Notes: a model not told the origin generated them from the letters alone. Shown: positions 1-6,942, counted from the first letter of the stretch. The stretch: 9,539 nt of DNA from Holdemanella sp. (GCA_021442845.1 JABUSD010000104.1:1-9539), one strand, 5' to 3'. Translations and numbers: made by a program.

Positions 1-687
1 GTTGTTGTCTTTAACTTTATTGTGCGCCTTGTGCAGACGGCGGTTTGATTCCTGAAGAATAGCCATTGCGTGTTCAGCTACTGCATATGGAGAGTATGCT
101 GGTACACGTAATACTTTAATTCCATATTCTTTACATTTCTTTAAATCAACATTATTGAATCCTGCACAACTCAATAAGATTAACTTAACACCACCGTGAG
201 CTATGAGATCCACTACATTTGCACCACATTCATCATTAACAAAGATACATACAGCATCGTAACCATTTGCTAATTCAGCAGTTTCTTCAGTAAGTCTTGA
301 AGAGAAATACTTGATATCAGCATTATAAGTACCTTCACCTTTATCTTTTGCTAATTTAGAGAAGAATGTACGGTCATAATCTTTTGTTCCAAAGAATGCA
401 ATCTTTAAAACACGCACAGGAGCTTTTCTTTCGATAGCGCCAGGTAATACAGCTTCAATCGTTTTCGCTGCATCATCTTCATCAGCACCTTCGATTTCAA
501 TAACTAATTCGTCACCTTGACCGGCTTTAAGCTTTAAAATTTCAAGAACATTACTTCCATCGGCAGTTAAACCATTACAAGAGATTCTTACTGCACTTTT
601 GAAGTTAACACAACATTGGGCGATTTGTGCTGCTGGACGAGCGTGAATTCCAAGTGGATCGCCAACAGAATACTTCAGTGTCTTCAT
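1..687 (-). CDS. HPr phosphocarrier domain fused to D-lactate dehydrogenase (3' partial)
   Basis: The gene is open from an ATG at 687 to the window edge (229 codons; the C-terminus lies outside). Residues 1-88 form an HPr domain. GIHARPAA places the phosphoryl-accepting histidine at residue 15, and GQGDELVIEIEG matches the later conserved part. After a linker of about five residues, residues 94-229 match the N-terminal half of LdhA-type NAD-dependent D-lactate dehydrogenase, which reduces pyruvate to D-lactate: FFGTKDYDR (98-106), YDAVCIFVND (143-152), CAGFNNVDL (174-182), VPAYSPYAVAEHA (195-207) and NRRLHKAH (215-222). The Rossmann core and catalytic Arg/Glu/His lie beyond the edge. AGGAGG sits seven bases before the ATG. 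No stop, start codon or ribosome site lies at the junction, so the fusion is real at DNA level. By ungapped alignment, residue 46 (regulatory serine in Bacillus HPr) is Asn, with Ser at 45. The protein is probably cytosolic. The domain calls are strong; the functional meaning of the fusion is inference. Confidence 0.93.
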   Translation of the reverse strand, partial: MKTLKYSVGDPLGIHARPAAQIAQCCVNFKSAVRISCNGLTADGSNVLEILKLKAGQGDELVIEIEGADEDDAAKTIEAVLPGAIERKAPVRVLKIAFFGTKDYDRTFFSKLAKDKGEGTYNADIKYFSSRLTEETAELANGYDAVCIFVNDECGANVVDLIAHGGVKLILLSCAGFNNVDLKKCKEYGIKVLRVPAYSPYAVAEHAMAILQESNRRLHKAHNKVKDNN

Positions 688-711
688 TCCTTGTCCTCCT
701 ATATAAAGTAC

Positions 712-746
712 TATGACTATTATAACCTATTTTGACATTTTCTAAA
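712..746 (-). promoter_or_regulatory. Promoter of the HPr-LDH gene
   Basis: On the minus strand a perfect TATAAT lies at 724-719. TTTAGA at 746-741 (four of six matches to TTGACA) is 16 bp upstream. Transcription would start near 712, giving a leader of about 25 nt with AGGAGG at 700-695. The -35 falls in the T-tract of the upstream htrA terminator. Confidence 0.6.
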
Positions 747-772
747 AGAAAAAACCTCGAAACTGAGGTTTT
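741..772 (-). terminator. Rho-independent terminator of htrA
   Basis: An 8-bp stem (AAAACCTC at 751-758 pairing with GAGGTTTT at 765-772, six-base loop) is followed on the minus strand by TTCTTTTAGA, so the RNA ends in a U-rich tail. It overlaps the htrA stop codon at 773-771 and separates htrA from the HPr-LDH gene. Confidence 0.85.
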
Positions 773-1898
773 ACTTTGTTGGTGCCTGTAATTCAACTGT
801 TTTTGTGATTTCTTCACCGTCTCTATCGACGACAATTTCCACTTTATCACCGATCTTATGATTTCTTAGGATGGCTTTTACTTCGGCTGTGGATGAAATG
901 GATTTACCATCAAATTTCACAATGCGATCATTCTGCTTTAGACCAGCCTGATCAGCAGCGCCACCCGAAACAATCTGTACGATGTAACATCCAGCTTCCT
1001 GGTTGTTCGAATAGTAATATCCACCTGACTTTGTATAATCATATAGCGAAACATTTAATGCAGGACGACTTGTAACAGATCCATTTGCGATGAGTTCATC
1101 GATGATATCAATAACGCTATTGATTGGAATCGCAAAGCCAAGACCTTCAATACCGGACGAACTCGTCTTCGCATTGACAACACCGATTAAGTTACCATCT
1201 TCATCAAATAGTCCACCACCAGAGTTACCAGGATTGATGGCTGCATCTGTTTGAAGAAGTGTCATGACTTCATTGTTGATTGTAATCTGTCTTTCAGTTG
1301 CGGAGATAATACCCTGGGTAACCGTACCACCTAATTCTCCTAATGGATTTCCTATCGCTATCGCAATGTTTCCAACCTTAAGGGTATCACTATCCCCAAA
1401 TGTTGCCGGGATTAAATCTGTGGCAGTTACCTTAATGACGGCAATATCCATCTGGGAGTCCGTTCCAATTAATTCAGCGTTGTATTCCTGTCCATCCATA
1501 GTACGGACAACAATGCTCTTTGCCCCTTCAATGACATGGTTGTTTGTGATGATATATCCATCCTTGCTGATGATGACACCACTTCCTGCACCTTCCTGGG
1601 CATAGGACTGCATGAAAAATGGGTCTGTTGCGACTGTTTCTGTGGTAATTTCAACAACGCTTGGCTTGCATTTGGTTGCCACATCACTAACATCCTTTAC
1701 TTCAATTGTATTTTTTGAACTATCTACCTGTTGAACAATACTGATTCCATTTTGGCTTGATGTACTCTTCAACACAACAAAAGCAGATCCTAATCCAGAA
1801 ACAAGAGCTACAACGATACATAGAATAATTGTAAGAATGGGAGAAATTCCGCTTTTCTTTTTCTTGAATTCTGGAGGTGTCTGATGATTCATATCCAT
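771..1898 (-). CDS. htrA: HtrA/DegP-like membrane-anchored serine protease
   Basis: This 375-residue protein is an S1C (trypsin-fold) protease that degrades or refolds damaged proteins at the outer face of the membrane. A short cytosolic Lys-rich N-terminus (FKKKK, 11-15) precedes one hydrophobic anchor at about 18-43, so the rest should be extracytoplasmic. The catalytic triad is visible: His121 in TNNHVI, Asp151 in MDIAVIKV and Ser226 in NPGNSGGGL. A single PDZ domain covers about 280-370, with SGGAADQAGLKQNDRI as its conserved loop. Length and layout match Firmicutes HtrA/YkdA/YyxA proteins. The ATG at 1898 is preferred because GAGG lies eight bases upstream; a second in-frame ATG at 1892 is the alternative. 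It appears monocistronic, with its own terminator. Neither CssRS nor other regulator genes are in the window. Identification is firm; the exact paralogue name is not resolvable here. Confidence 0.96.
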   Translation of the reverse strand: MDMNHQTPPEFKKKKSGISPILTIILCIVVALVSGLGSAFVVLKSTSSQNGISIVQQVDSSKNTIEVKDVSDVATKCKPSVVEITTETVATDPFFMQSYAQEGAGSGVIISKDGYIITNNHVIEGAKSIVVRTMDGQEYNAELIGTDSQMDIAVIKVTATDLIPATFGDSDTLKVGNIAIAIGNPLGELGGTVTQGIISATERQITINNEVMTLLQTDAAINPGNSGGGLFDEDGNLIGVVNAKTSSSGIEGLGFAIPINSVIDIIDELIANGSVTSRPALNVSLYDYTKSGGYYYSNNQEAGCYIVQIVSGGAADQAGLKQNDRIVKFDGKSISSTAEVKAILRNHKIGDKVEIVVDRDGEEITKTVELQAPTK

Positions 1899-1928
1899 AA
1901 AAACTACCTCTTTTCTATTCCGCTTATA

Positions 1929-1956
1929 AGTATATAACCAAATTATGTGATAATAA
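1929..1956 (-). promoter_or_regulatory. Possible htrA promoter
   Basis: On the minus strand TATACT at 1934-1929 is a reasonable -10. The best -35 16 bp upstream is TTATTA (three of six), so this is weak. It lies 31 bp before the htrA start. No clear dyad operator was seen in 1899-2004. Confidence 0.35.
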
Positions 1957-2001
1957 TAGTCTAAAAATCGAATATATTGTTTTTTTTATATTATTAGTCC
2001 G

Positions 2002-2010
2002 TGTTATAAT
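2002..2010 (+). promoter_or_regulatory. Extended -10 promoter for the 63-aa/278-aa unit
   Basis: TGTTATAAT is a perfect extended -10 (TGnTATAAT), preceded by a T-rich stretch with no good -35. Initiation is expected near 2017, about 22 nt before the ATG at 2039. It is divergent from htrA. Confidence 0.7.
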
Positions 2011-2038
2011 AATTGTAACTACGAATTGGGTATATTAT

Positions 2039-2230
2039 ATGACATTGAATGAACTAACCGCTTACGAATCATTAAAAAACAAAAAAGATTTAACACGTAA
2101 GGAAAAGAAAAAATTTAAAAAGCTGAAAAAGAAGCATAAAGAAGAAAACAAGATAAGGAGAGAGTATCAAACAAGGAGGATAAAAAAATGGGTAAAAATA
2201 GGCAAAATATTACTAAAACTGATAAAGTAA
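2039..2230 (+). CDS. Small highly basic protein, unknown function
   Basis: This 63-residue ORF is not one I recognise. By hand count 25 of 63 residues are Lys/Arg against 7 Asp/Glu. Residues 1-20 look like an ordinary helical N-terminus (MTLNELTAYE...), the middle is a Lys-rich amphipathic helix (KEKKKFKKLKKK, 21-32), and the C-terminus ends in a hydrophobic/basic stretch (KIGKILLKLIK). It directly follows the promoter, but no good Shine-Dalgarno precedes the ATG (only TTGGG). Its last 43 bases overlap the next gene in another frame and contain that gene's ribosome site, so translation of the two may be coupled. It could be a nucleic-acid- or membrane-binding peptide, a partner of the acidic protein downstream, or a non-coding leader that happens to be open. 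The sensible N-terminus and position favour a real gene, without certainty. Confidence 0.5.
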   Translation: MTLNELTAYESLKNKKDLTRKEKKKFKKLKKKHKEENKIRREYQTRRIKKWVKIGKILLKLIK

Positions 2231-3024
2231 ATATGTATCGCGATCTTCAGATTGATACGTGTATCTACATGGGAAATGCCATGGGGATCCCTTATAAATA
2301 CGATGACTGGGCAAAAGAATTATTGATTTCAAACGATTATGAAGAAATCAGGAAATCAGTTTTAAAGAAATTTAAAATCACAAGCTTTGATTATGATGAA
2401 AATGGATATGATGATGATCTGATTCCCGTCATTCTTGAAAAAGTAGCAGCAACGATGAAAGTCAAAGTAAGCGATTATGAAGATATTGCTGTACGTATTC
2501 GTCATCACATTGATTATATCTTTGATGATTCGATTGTAGATGTCTATAAAGAACAGTTTGATCTGGCACGCGATATTCTTGAAATTGCACGAAGAAGAGG
2601 TATTCATAACTCAAAGGAATTGGGAGAATTGATGAATGCAGATATTTATGAATTTGTTGGTAAGTTCATGTTTACAGCGTATGAAGTATTGCCAAAACAG
2701 TCTTTCAACGACGTCAAACAATATCGTGATACAATCTTTGATGTTCTATCACAGCTAAAGGATCTACATACATCATATGGTTCTTATGCGATGATGGATG
2801 TTGCTGATTTACACATATGGCATGGAAATGATAATGATGGTGATAAGATTTATCTATATCTATTAAGAGAAACGGTCATTAAAGATTATATCTATTATCG
2901 ATATGCCTTTGCCTATTCAGACTATGATCCAGAAAAGGCAAGAACAATTGCCAAGGAAGCTATGCAGCATATTGATGATAAATTCTTCTTCTATGATGCG
3001 ATTGTGAATATTCTTGAAAACTAG
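2188..3024 (+). CDS. Acidic hypothetical protein, 278 aa
   Basis: I do not recognise this protein. The ATG at 2188 is well supported by AAGGAGG at about 2173-2179. The sequence is soluble-looking, with no signal peptide or membrane segment, and is rich in Asp and Tyr; a hand count gives about 51 Asp/Glu against 36 Lys/Arg. It appears mostly helical. Notable patches are an Asp cluster (SFDYDENGYDDD, about 66-77), an RIRHHIDYIFDD segment (about 103-114), LHIWHGNDNDGDK (about 208-220) and an aromatic run (DYIYYRYAFAYSDYD, about 233-247). None matches a catalytic motif I know. It overlaps the basic 63-residue ORF by 43 bases and is followed at once by a terminator, so the two form a self-contained unit. 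The strong ribosome site and single long frame make it a real gene; function cannot be assigned. Confidence 0.85.
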   Translation: MGKNRQNITKTDKVNMYRDLQIDTCIYMGNAMGIPYKYDDWAKELLISNDYEEIRKSVLKKFKITSFDYDENGYDDDLIPVILEKVAATMKVKVSDYEDIAVRIRHHIDYIFDDSIVDVYKEQFDLARDILEIARRRGIHNSKELGELMNADIYEFVGKFMFTAYEVLPKQSFNDVKQYRDTIFDVLSQLKDLHTSYGSYAMMDVADLHIWHGNDNDGDKIYLYLLRETVIKDYIYYRYAFAYSDYDPEKARTIAKEAMQHIDDKFFFYDAIVNILEN

Positions 3025-3052
3025 GAAGTGTGGTAAGCACTTTCTTTTTTTT
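3024..3052 (+). terminator. Rho-independent terminator after the 278-aa gene
   Basis: GGAAGTG (3024-3030) pairs with CACTTTC (3038-3044), seven pairs including one G-U, with a seven-base loop, followed by eight T residues (3045-3052). It begins at the last base of the stop codon. Confidence 0.85.
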
Positions 3053-3053
3053 G

Positions 3054-3059
3054 TATAAT
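3054..3059 (+). promoter_or_regulatory. -10 element of azlC, immediately after a terminator
   Basis: A perfect TATAAT lies two bases after the preceding terminator's T-run. The -35 is poor (TGGTAA at 3031-3036, in the terminator loop, 17 bp upstream). The expected start of transcription is near 3066, which is the A of the azlC ATG. Confidence 0.55.
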
Positions 3060-3065
3060 CATTTT

Positions 3066-3743
3066 ATGAGTCAGGATTTCAAAAGTGCCTTTCAGACATC
3101 CCTTCCGGTATTGACAAGCTATGTAGTGCTAGGAATAGGGTTTGGCATTCTATTAGAGGCAAATGGTTATAATTTTATATGGGCATTTATTATGAGCGTA
3201 TGTATCTATGCAGGATCACTGCAGTATTTAGGGATTGGTTTAATGGCATCCCATGCCCCATTTCTTACAACGCTTTTTATGTCTTTAGTCGTCAATGCCA
3301 GGCATCTGTTCTATAGCATTTCCATGATTGAAAAGTATAAGGATACAAAGGGGTATAAGCCTTATTTAATCTTTGGCTTGACCGATGAGACATATTCGTT
3401 GTTGTGCAATAAGAATCGAAGCAAAGAGTTCTATTTCTATCTTACTTTGCTGAATCATTCCTATTGGATTATAGGAAGTGTCATAGGGGGTATTGTAGGC
3501 GAACTGTTTTCGTTTAATTCATATGGCATTGATTTTTCAATGACAGCTTTATTTATTACCGTAGTCCTTGATCAATGGGAAACGATGAAAAATCATATAC
3601 CATGTCTAGTAGGTTTTGCGTGTTCGATAGGATCATTGCTTGTATTTGGTTTGGAATCCTTTCTGATTCCATCGATGATAGGCATCATCTGCTGCTTATT
3701 TATACTTCGCAAAAAGATAGAAGGTGATCTCCATGATGGATAG
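3066..3743 (+). CDS. azlC: AzlC family branched-chain amino acid exporter, large subunit
   Basis: This 225-residue polytopic membrane protein is the large partner of the AzlCD system, which exports branched-chain amino acids and analogues in Bacillus. Diagnostic AzlC features are visible: the N-terminal FQTSLPVLTSYVVLGIGFG (about 9-27), AGSLQYLGIGLMA (49-61), SLVVNARHLFYSIS (73-86) and FGLTDETYSL (103-112). Several hydrophobic segments follow to the end. I place the start at the ATG at 3066. A GTG at 3030 in the same frame lies inside the preceding terminator, and no ribosome site is found before either. Because the -10 is only seven bases upstream, the message may be leaderless. The gene overlaps azlD by 11 bases, so the two are co-translated and should form one complex. 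Family call is firm; transported substrate is inferred from the family. Confidence 0.93.
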   Translation: MSQDFKSAFQTSLPVLTSYVVLGIGFGILLEANGYNFIWAFIMSVCIYAGSLQYLGIGLMASHAPFLTTLFMSLVVNARHLFYSISMIEKYKDTKGYKPYLIFGLTDETYSLLCNKNRSKEFYFYLTLLNHSYWIIGSVIGGIVGELFSFNSYGIDFSMTALFITVVLDQWETMKNHIPCLVGFACSIGSLLVFGLESFLIPSMIGIICCLFILRKKIEGDLHDG

Positions 3744-4053
3744 ATATGCACTCACTCTTGTCGCAATCATGGCACTATCTACGCTGTTTTTACGAGCCAT
3801 TCCATTTATCGTTTTTTCGAAAGACGTGCCAGATTCAATTCTATTTCTAGGAAAGGCTTTGCCATTTGCCAGTATGGCTATGCTGGTTGTCTATTGTCTA
3901 AAAGGAATGGATTTGTCTTCATCGAATCATGGCATGCCAGAAATTCTTGCCACACTGTTTGTGATTCTTATACATAAATGGAAGAAAAATGTATTATTGT
4001 CTGTGTTTGCTAGTACTATATTTTATATGCTATTAGTGCAAAGAATTTTCTAA
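3733..4053 (+). CDS. azlD: AzlD family branched-chain amino acid exporter, small subunit
   Basis: This 106-residue hydrophobic protein is the small subunit that pairs with AzlC. It shows the typical AzlD pattern: a first membrane segment with LRAIPFIVF (about 19-27), a short loop with LGKALPFASMAMLVVYCL (about 38-55), then segments around EILATLFVILIHKWKKN and the C-terminal helix. AzlD proteins are usually about 100-110 residues, so it is complete. I choose the ATG at 3733 because AGGTGAT at 3722-3728 matches the anti-Shine-Dalgarno with eight bases after its GG. The in-frame GTG at 3724 lies inside that site. It overlaps the end of azlC, consistent with translational coupling. No clear terminator follows; only an AT-rich palindrome is seen. 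Confidence 0.92.
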   Translation: MMDRYALTLVAIMALSTLFLRAIPFIVFSKDVPDSILFLGKALPFASMAMLVVYCLKGMDLSSSNHGMPEILATLFVILIHKWKKNVLLSVFASTIFYMLLVQRIF

Positions 4054-4055
4054 AA

Positions 4056-4069
4056 ATTTATATATAAAT
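4056..4069. repeat. Perfect 14-bp AT-only palindrome
   Basis: ATTTATATATAAAT is perfectly self-complementary. It sits between the azlD stop and the -35 of the next promoter. It could be a regulator site, a weak end signal for azlCD, or chance in AT-rich DNA. Confidence 0.3.
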
Positions 4070-4072
4070 ACC

Positions 4073-4101
4073 TTGATTTTGAATTTAAACATTGATATTA
4101 T
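4073..4101 (+). promoter_or_regulatory. Promoter of the 83-aa gene
   Basis: TTGATT (4073-4078) is separated by 17 bp from TATTAT (4096-4101), which is preceded by TGA to make an extended -10. Initiation is expected near 4108. This is among the better promoter matches in the window and supports independent expression of the small gene. Confidence 0.7.
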
Positions 4102-4135
4102 ATGTCACGGCTTTAAAAAAAGGAGGCTATGTGAA

Positions 4136-4387
4136 ATGGCAACTCAAAACAAGATTCCAGAATGGATAATTCAATGTTTAGATCAGTATGGAAACTGTGC
4201 TTGTGGTCGTGCAATCACAAAGAAATTAGGGAAGGAAAAGCTTCTTGAAACATTAGCAGAAATGGATAGACCATGTGAATTGGAAATCTTATCGGATCAG
4301 AAGGATAAGAGTACATATCCAGTGGATGGGACATACATTCTTACACTTAAGAATCGTCAGGTATTAGTTGACGAAGATGAAGAATAA
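4136..4387 (+). CDS. Small cysteine-containing protein, unknown function
   Basis: This 83-residue protein is not one I recognise. The ATG at 4136 follows a strong AAAAGGAGG with nine-base spacing. A longer frame from a TTG at 4073 would run through the promoter and is rejected. Four cysteines lie at 14, 21, 23 and 47, with NCACGRAITKK (20-30) forming a C-x-C next to a basic turn. A short beta-rich part follows (GTYILTLKNRQVLV, 65-78) with an acidic tail (DEDEE). There is no signal peptide or membrane segment, so it should be cytosolic. A metal- or thiol-based role is possible but not shown, as C-x-C alone is weak evidence. It has its own promoter and terminator, so it is transcribed alone. 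The strong start signals make it a real gene. Confidence 0.85.
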   Translation: MATQNKIPEWIIQCLDQYGNCACGRAITKKLGKEKLLETLAEMDRPCELEILSDQKDKSTYPVDGTYILTLKNRQVLVDEDEE

Positions 4388-4391
4388 TAAG

Positions 4392-4417
4392 AAAGGCTTG
4401 GGATAATCCAAGCCTTT
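4392..4417. terminator. Shared bidirectional terminator hairpin
   Basis: AAAGGCTTGG (4392-4401) and CCAAGCCTTT (4408-4417) form a perfect 10-bp stem with a six-base loop. It lies between the convergent 83-aa gene and icd. The stem starts with A and ends with T runs, so it can act in both directions, although both U-tails are short and interrupted. Confidence 0.8.
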
Positions 4418-4422
4418 AGTCT

Positions 4423-5631
4423 TTATAAGAGTGTTTCTAATGTATTGCGGATCTCTTTGATGAAATTCTGTGAATTCAATACCGTTACATCTTTTAAGCT
4501 AGTAATTAATGCCAGATCTTTTGTCATCTTACCGCTTTCAATTGTGGAAATGGTAGCCTGTTCCAGCTTATCGGCAAAATTGATAAGGGCAGGGATGGCA
4601 TCCAGTTCACCACGTTTTCTAAGGGCACCTGTCCATGCGAAGATTGTTGCCACCGAGTTAGTTGATGTTTCTTCTCCGGCAAGATGCTTGTAGTAATGGC
4701 GCTGTACGGTACCGTGGGCTGCTTCATATTCATAGACGCCGCTAGGAGATACCAGTACTGATGTCATCATAGCCAATGAACCAAAGGCGCTGGAAACCAT
4801 ATCAGACATGACATCGCCATCATAGTTCTTACATGCCCAGATAAAACCACCAGCATTCTTCATAACACGTGCTACCGCATCATCAATCAATGTATAGAAG
4901 TAGGTAATACCAGCTTCTTCAAATTTTTCTTTATATTCCGATTCATAGATTTCCTGGAAGATATCTTTGAAGGTATGGTCATACTTTTTAGAGATTGTAT
5001 CTTTTGTTGAAAACCATAGATCCTGTTTTGTATCTAAGGCGTAGTTGAAACATGATTTCGCAAAAGATGAAATTGATTTTTCTGTATTATGCATACCCTG
5101 GATAATACCAGGACCATCAAATACATGGATTGTCTCTCTTGTTTCATTTCCATCTTCATCGGTAAAGACAAGCTCCGCTTTTCCTTTTTTAGAAATCTTC
5201 ATCTCCGTATTTTTATAGACATCCCCATAGGCATGACGAGCTAAGGTAATTGGCTTCTTCCAGTTCTTTACACAAGGTTCAATGCCTTTGACAATAATAG
5301 GGGCTCTAAATACCGTTCCATCCAGGGCAGCACGGATTGTACCATTTGGTGATTTCCACATTTCCTTAAGGTTATATTCACTCATTCTGGCTGCATTGGG
5401 TGTAATCGTTGCACATTTGACCGCAACGCCATATTTTAATGTTGCCAATGCCGAATCCATTGTGATTTTATCATTGGTTTCATTTCTTTTTTCGAGGCCT
5501 AAATCATAATAGTCTGTCTTTAAGTCAATATAAGGAAGCAATAGTTCATCTTTGATCATCTGCCAAAGAATTCTTGTCATTTCATCCCCATCCATTTCAA
5601 CAAGGGGAGTCACCATTTTAATCTTGTTCAT
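4423..5631 (-). CDS. icd: NADP-dependent isocitrate dehydrogenase (eukaryote-like dimeric type)
   Basis: This 402-residue enzyme oxidatively decarboxylates isocitrate to 2-oxoglutarate, making NADPH. It belongs to the homodimeric class related to human IDH1, not the E. coli Icd class. Matching motifs are [10 protein letters not shown] (11-20), KCATITP (72-78), WKSPNGTIR (92-100), GTVFRAPI (105-112), RHAYGDVY (132-139), [11 protein letters not shown] (208-218), LIDD (248-251), CKNYDGDV (267-274) and [11 protein letters not shown] (303-313). Substrate residues corresponding to human Ser94, Asn96, Arg100, Arg109, Arg132, Tyr139 and Lys212 (here Lys210) are all present, as is the Arg-His pair (311-312) used for the NADP 2'-phosphate. 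Length is normal. The ATG at 5631 has AAGGAG six bases upstream and lies inside the end of gltA (14-base overlap), so the two are translationally coupled. The stop is just upstream of the shared terminator. Confidence 0.97.
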   Translation of the reverse strand: MNKIKMVTPLVEMDGDEMTRILWQMIKDELLLPYIDLKTDYYDLGLEKRNETNDKITMDSALATLKYGVAVKCATITPNAARMSEYNLKEMWKSPNGTIRAALDGTVFRAPIIVKGIEPCVKNWKKPITLARHAYGDVYKNTEMKISKKGKAELVFTDEDGNETRETIHVFDGPGIIQGMHNTEKSISSFAKSCFNYALDTKQDLWFSTKDTISKKYDHTFKDIFQEIYESEYKEKFEEAGITYFYTLIDDAVARVMKNAGGFIWACKNYDGDVMSDMVSSAFGSLAMMTSVLVSPSGVYEYEAAHGTVQRHYYKHLAGEETSTNSVATIFAWTGALRKRGELDAIPALINFADKLEQATISTIESGKMTKDLALITSLKDVTVLNSQNFIKEIRNTLETLL

Positions 5632-6928
5632 CTTCTTCTCCTTCTATCTCAAATCGTTTTCCAACATAAACGCAGGCAGGACGAATTAACTTACGGTCGC
5701 TCTGTCTTGATTCAAGGTGGTGGGCAATCCATCCCGATGTACGTGATATGGCAAACAATGGAGTAAAGATATCACTTCTGAATCCAAGCATACGATAGGC
5801 TAATCCGCTATAGAAGTCGACATTGGCACAGACAACCTTATTCTTTCTTTCTTTCATGACACGAATCGCAACCTTTTCAAAAGCTGCATAGAAATTGTAG
5901 GCGTCCATCATACCTTTCTTTTCAGCAAGCTTACGGCATTCTTCCTTGATGATTGTCGCACGAGGATCGCTTAAAGTATAAACCGCATGGCCAATACCAT
6001 AGATTAAACCGCTGTTGTCATAATATTTCTTGTCTAGAATCTTATTAACGATTTCTTCAATCTTCTTTTCATCGGTAATATATCCTTCATGTTTTGAGAT
6101 GAATCGAAACTGCTCATATGTCTTCATGGCCGCTCCACCGTGTTTTGGCCCTTTTAGTGAAGCAATGGAAGAGGCGATACAGGAATAGATATCCGTTCCT
6201 GTTGAAGAAATCACAACGTTTGAGAATGTTGAGTTGTTTCCTCCACCATGATCAGCATGAACAATCAATAGACGATCGACTAAACGCACTTCATCTTTTG
6301 TATAGATACGATTTTCTCTTGCCATATAGAGAATGTTCTCGGCAAAGCTTCGATATGGAAGCGGATATGTCTGCCAGAATGTTTTGGCATGTACATCTGT
6401 ATAGAATGAGAAAGTAAACAGTGGTAAAGAAGAAAGGATATGAATTCCTTTTACCATTCTGTGTTCAAGCGTATCGTTATCTGGATTATCATCGGCACCA
6501 TATAACTTTAATACACCAATCTGCATCGCATTCATAATGCTGCTTGTGTTATAAGAGAAGTCTGTCATTGTATTGGTTGCTGTATCCAATAGTCGAGAAC
6601 GGAAAGCTTCCTCTTCTTCCTCGGTTGGAAGTTTTCCAAAAATCAAAAGGAATGCGGTCTTTTCAAATCCAAAGACATCCAATTTATCATAATACTTGAC
6701 TAAATCCTCTACAGAATAGCCACGATAGATCAGTTCTCCTTCAACATTTATCTTTTCACCATCGACTACCTCATATCCGGTTACTGTACTTACCTTTGTC
6801 AGGGAGACTTTCACACCGGTTCCGTTTTCATTACGCAACCCTTGTTTTACCTTAAACTGTGGGTAAAGCTCTGGCTCGATAAAGTTCTTTACTGCATACT
6901 CTTTGTAAATCTCTTGTAAATTTTTCAC
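5618..6928 (-). CDS. gltA: Citrate synthase
   Basis: This 436-residue enzyme condenses oxaloacetate with acetyl-CoA to citrate, the entry step of the 2-oxoglutarate branch. Motifs are complete: [10 protein letters not shown] (67-76), [12 protein letters not shown] (224-235), LKGPKHGGA (258-266), [14 protein letters not shown] (311-324) and ANVDFYSG (368-375). The catalytic triad corresponds to His227, His314 and Asp371. The C-terminus (GWIAHHLE, 399-406; RPACVYVG, 416-423) is intact, so the gene is full length. It starts at a GTG (6928), preceded by AAAGGAGGG at good spacing; no upstream ATG fits. It overlaps icd and they form one operon. Aconitase, the enzyme between them in the pathway, is divergent across a 103-bp control region. 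A methylcitrate synthase activity cannot be excluded by sequence alone, but the icd and acn context favours citrate synthase. Confidence 0.96.
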   Translation of the reverse strand: MKNLQEIYKEYAVKNFIEPELYPQFKVKQGLRNENGTGVKVSLTKVSTVTGYEVVDGEKINVEGELIYRGYSVEDLVKYYDKLDVFGFEKTAFLLIFGKLPTEEEEEAFRSRLLDTATNTMTDFSYNTSSIMNAMQIGVLKLYGADDNPDNDTLEHRMVKGIHILSSLPLFTFSFYTDVHAKTFWQTYPLPYRSFAENILYMARENRIYTKDEVRLVDRLLIVHADHGGGNNSTFSNVVISSTGTDIYSCIASSIASLKGPKHGGAAMKTYEQFRFISKHEGYITDEKKIEEIVNKILDKKYYDNSGLIYGIGHAVYTLSDPRATIIKEECRKLAEKKGMMDAYNFYAAFEKVAIRVMKERKNKVVCANVDFYSGLAYRMLGFRSDIFTPLFAISRTSGWIAHHLESRQSDRKLIRPACVYVGKRFEIEGEEDEQD

Positions 6929-6942
6929 AAAATCCCTCCTTT

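Noticed and set aside
605..850. Minus-strand 81-residue frame overlapping the HPr-LDH start
   Set aside because: It lies in a different frame over the HPr coding region, promoter and htrA terminator, and has no ribosome site.
1264..1718. Several plus-strand frames inside htrA
   Set aside because: They lie opposite a gene with an intact catalytic triad and PDZ domain, and have no ribosome sites.
3030..3065. GTG at 3030 as an azlC start adding 12 residues
   Set aside because: It lies inside a terminator hairpin and upstream of the -10, has no ribosome site, and the added residues are encoded by the T-run.
4129..4134. ATGTGA start-stop just before the 83-aa gene
   Set aside because: It could stall initiation as a minimal ORF, but it is three bases from AGGAGG, too close to be used, and is probably chance.
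4073..4135. TTG at 4073 extending the 83-aa protein to 104 aa
   Set aside because: This TTG is the -35 of the promoter itself; the ATG at 4136 has AGGAGG.
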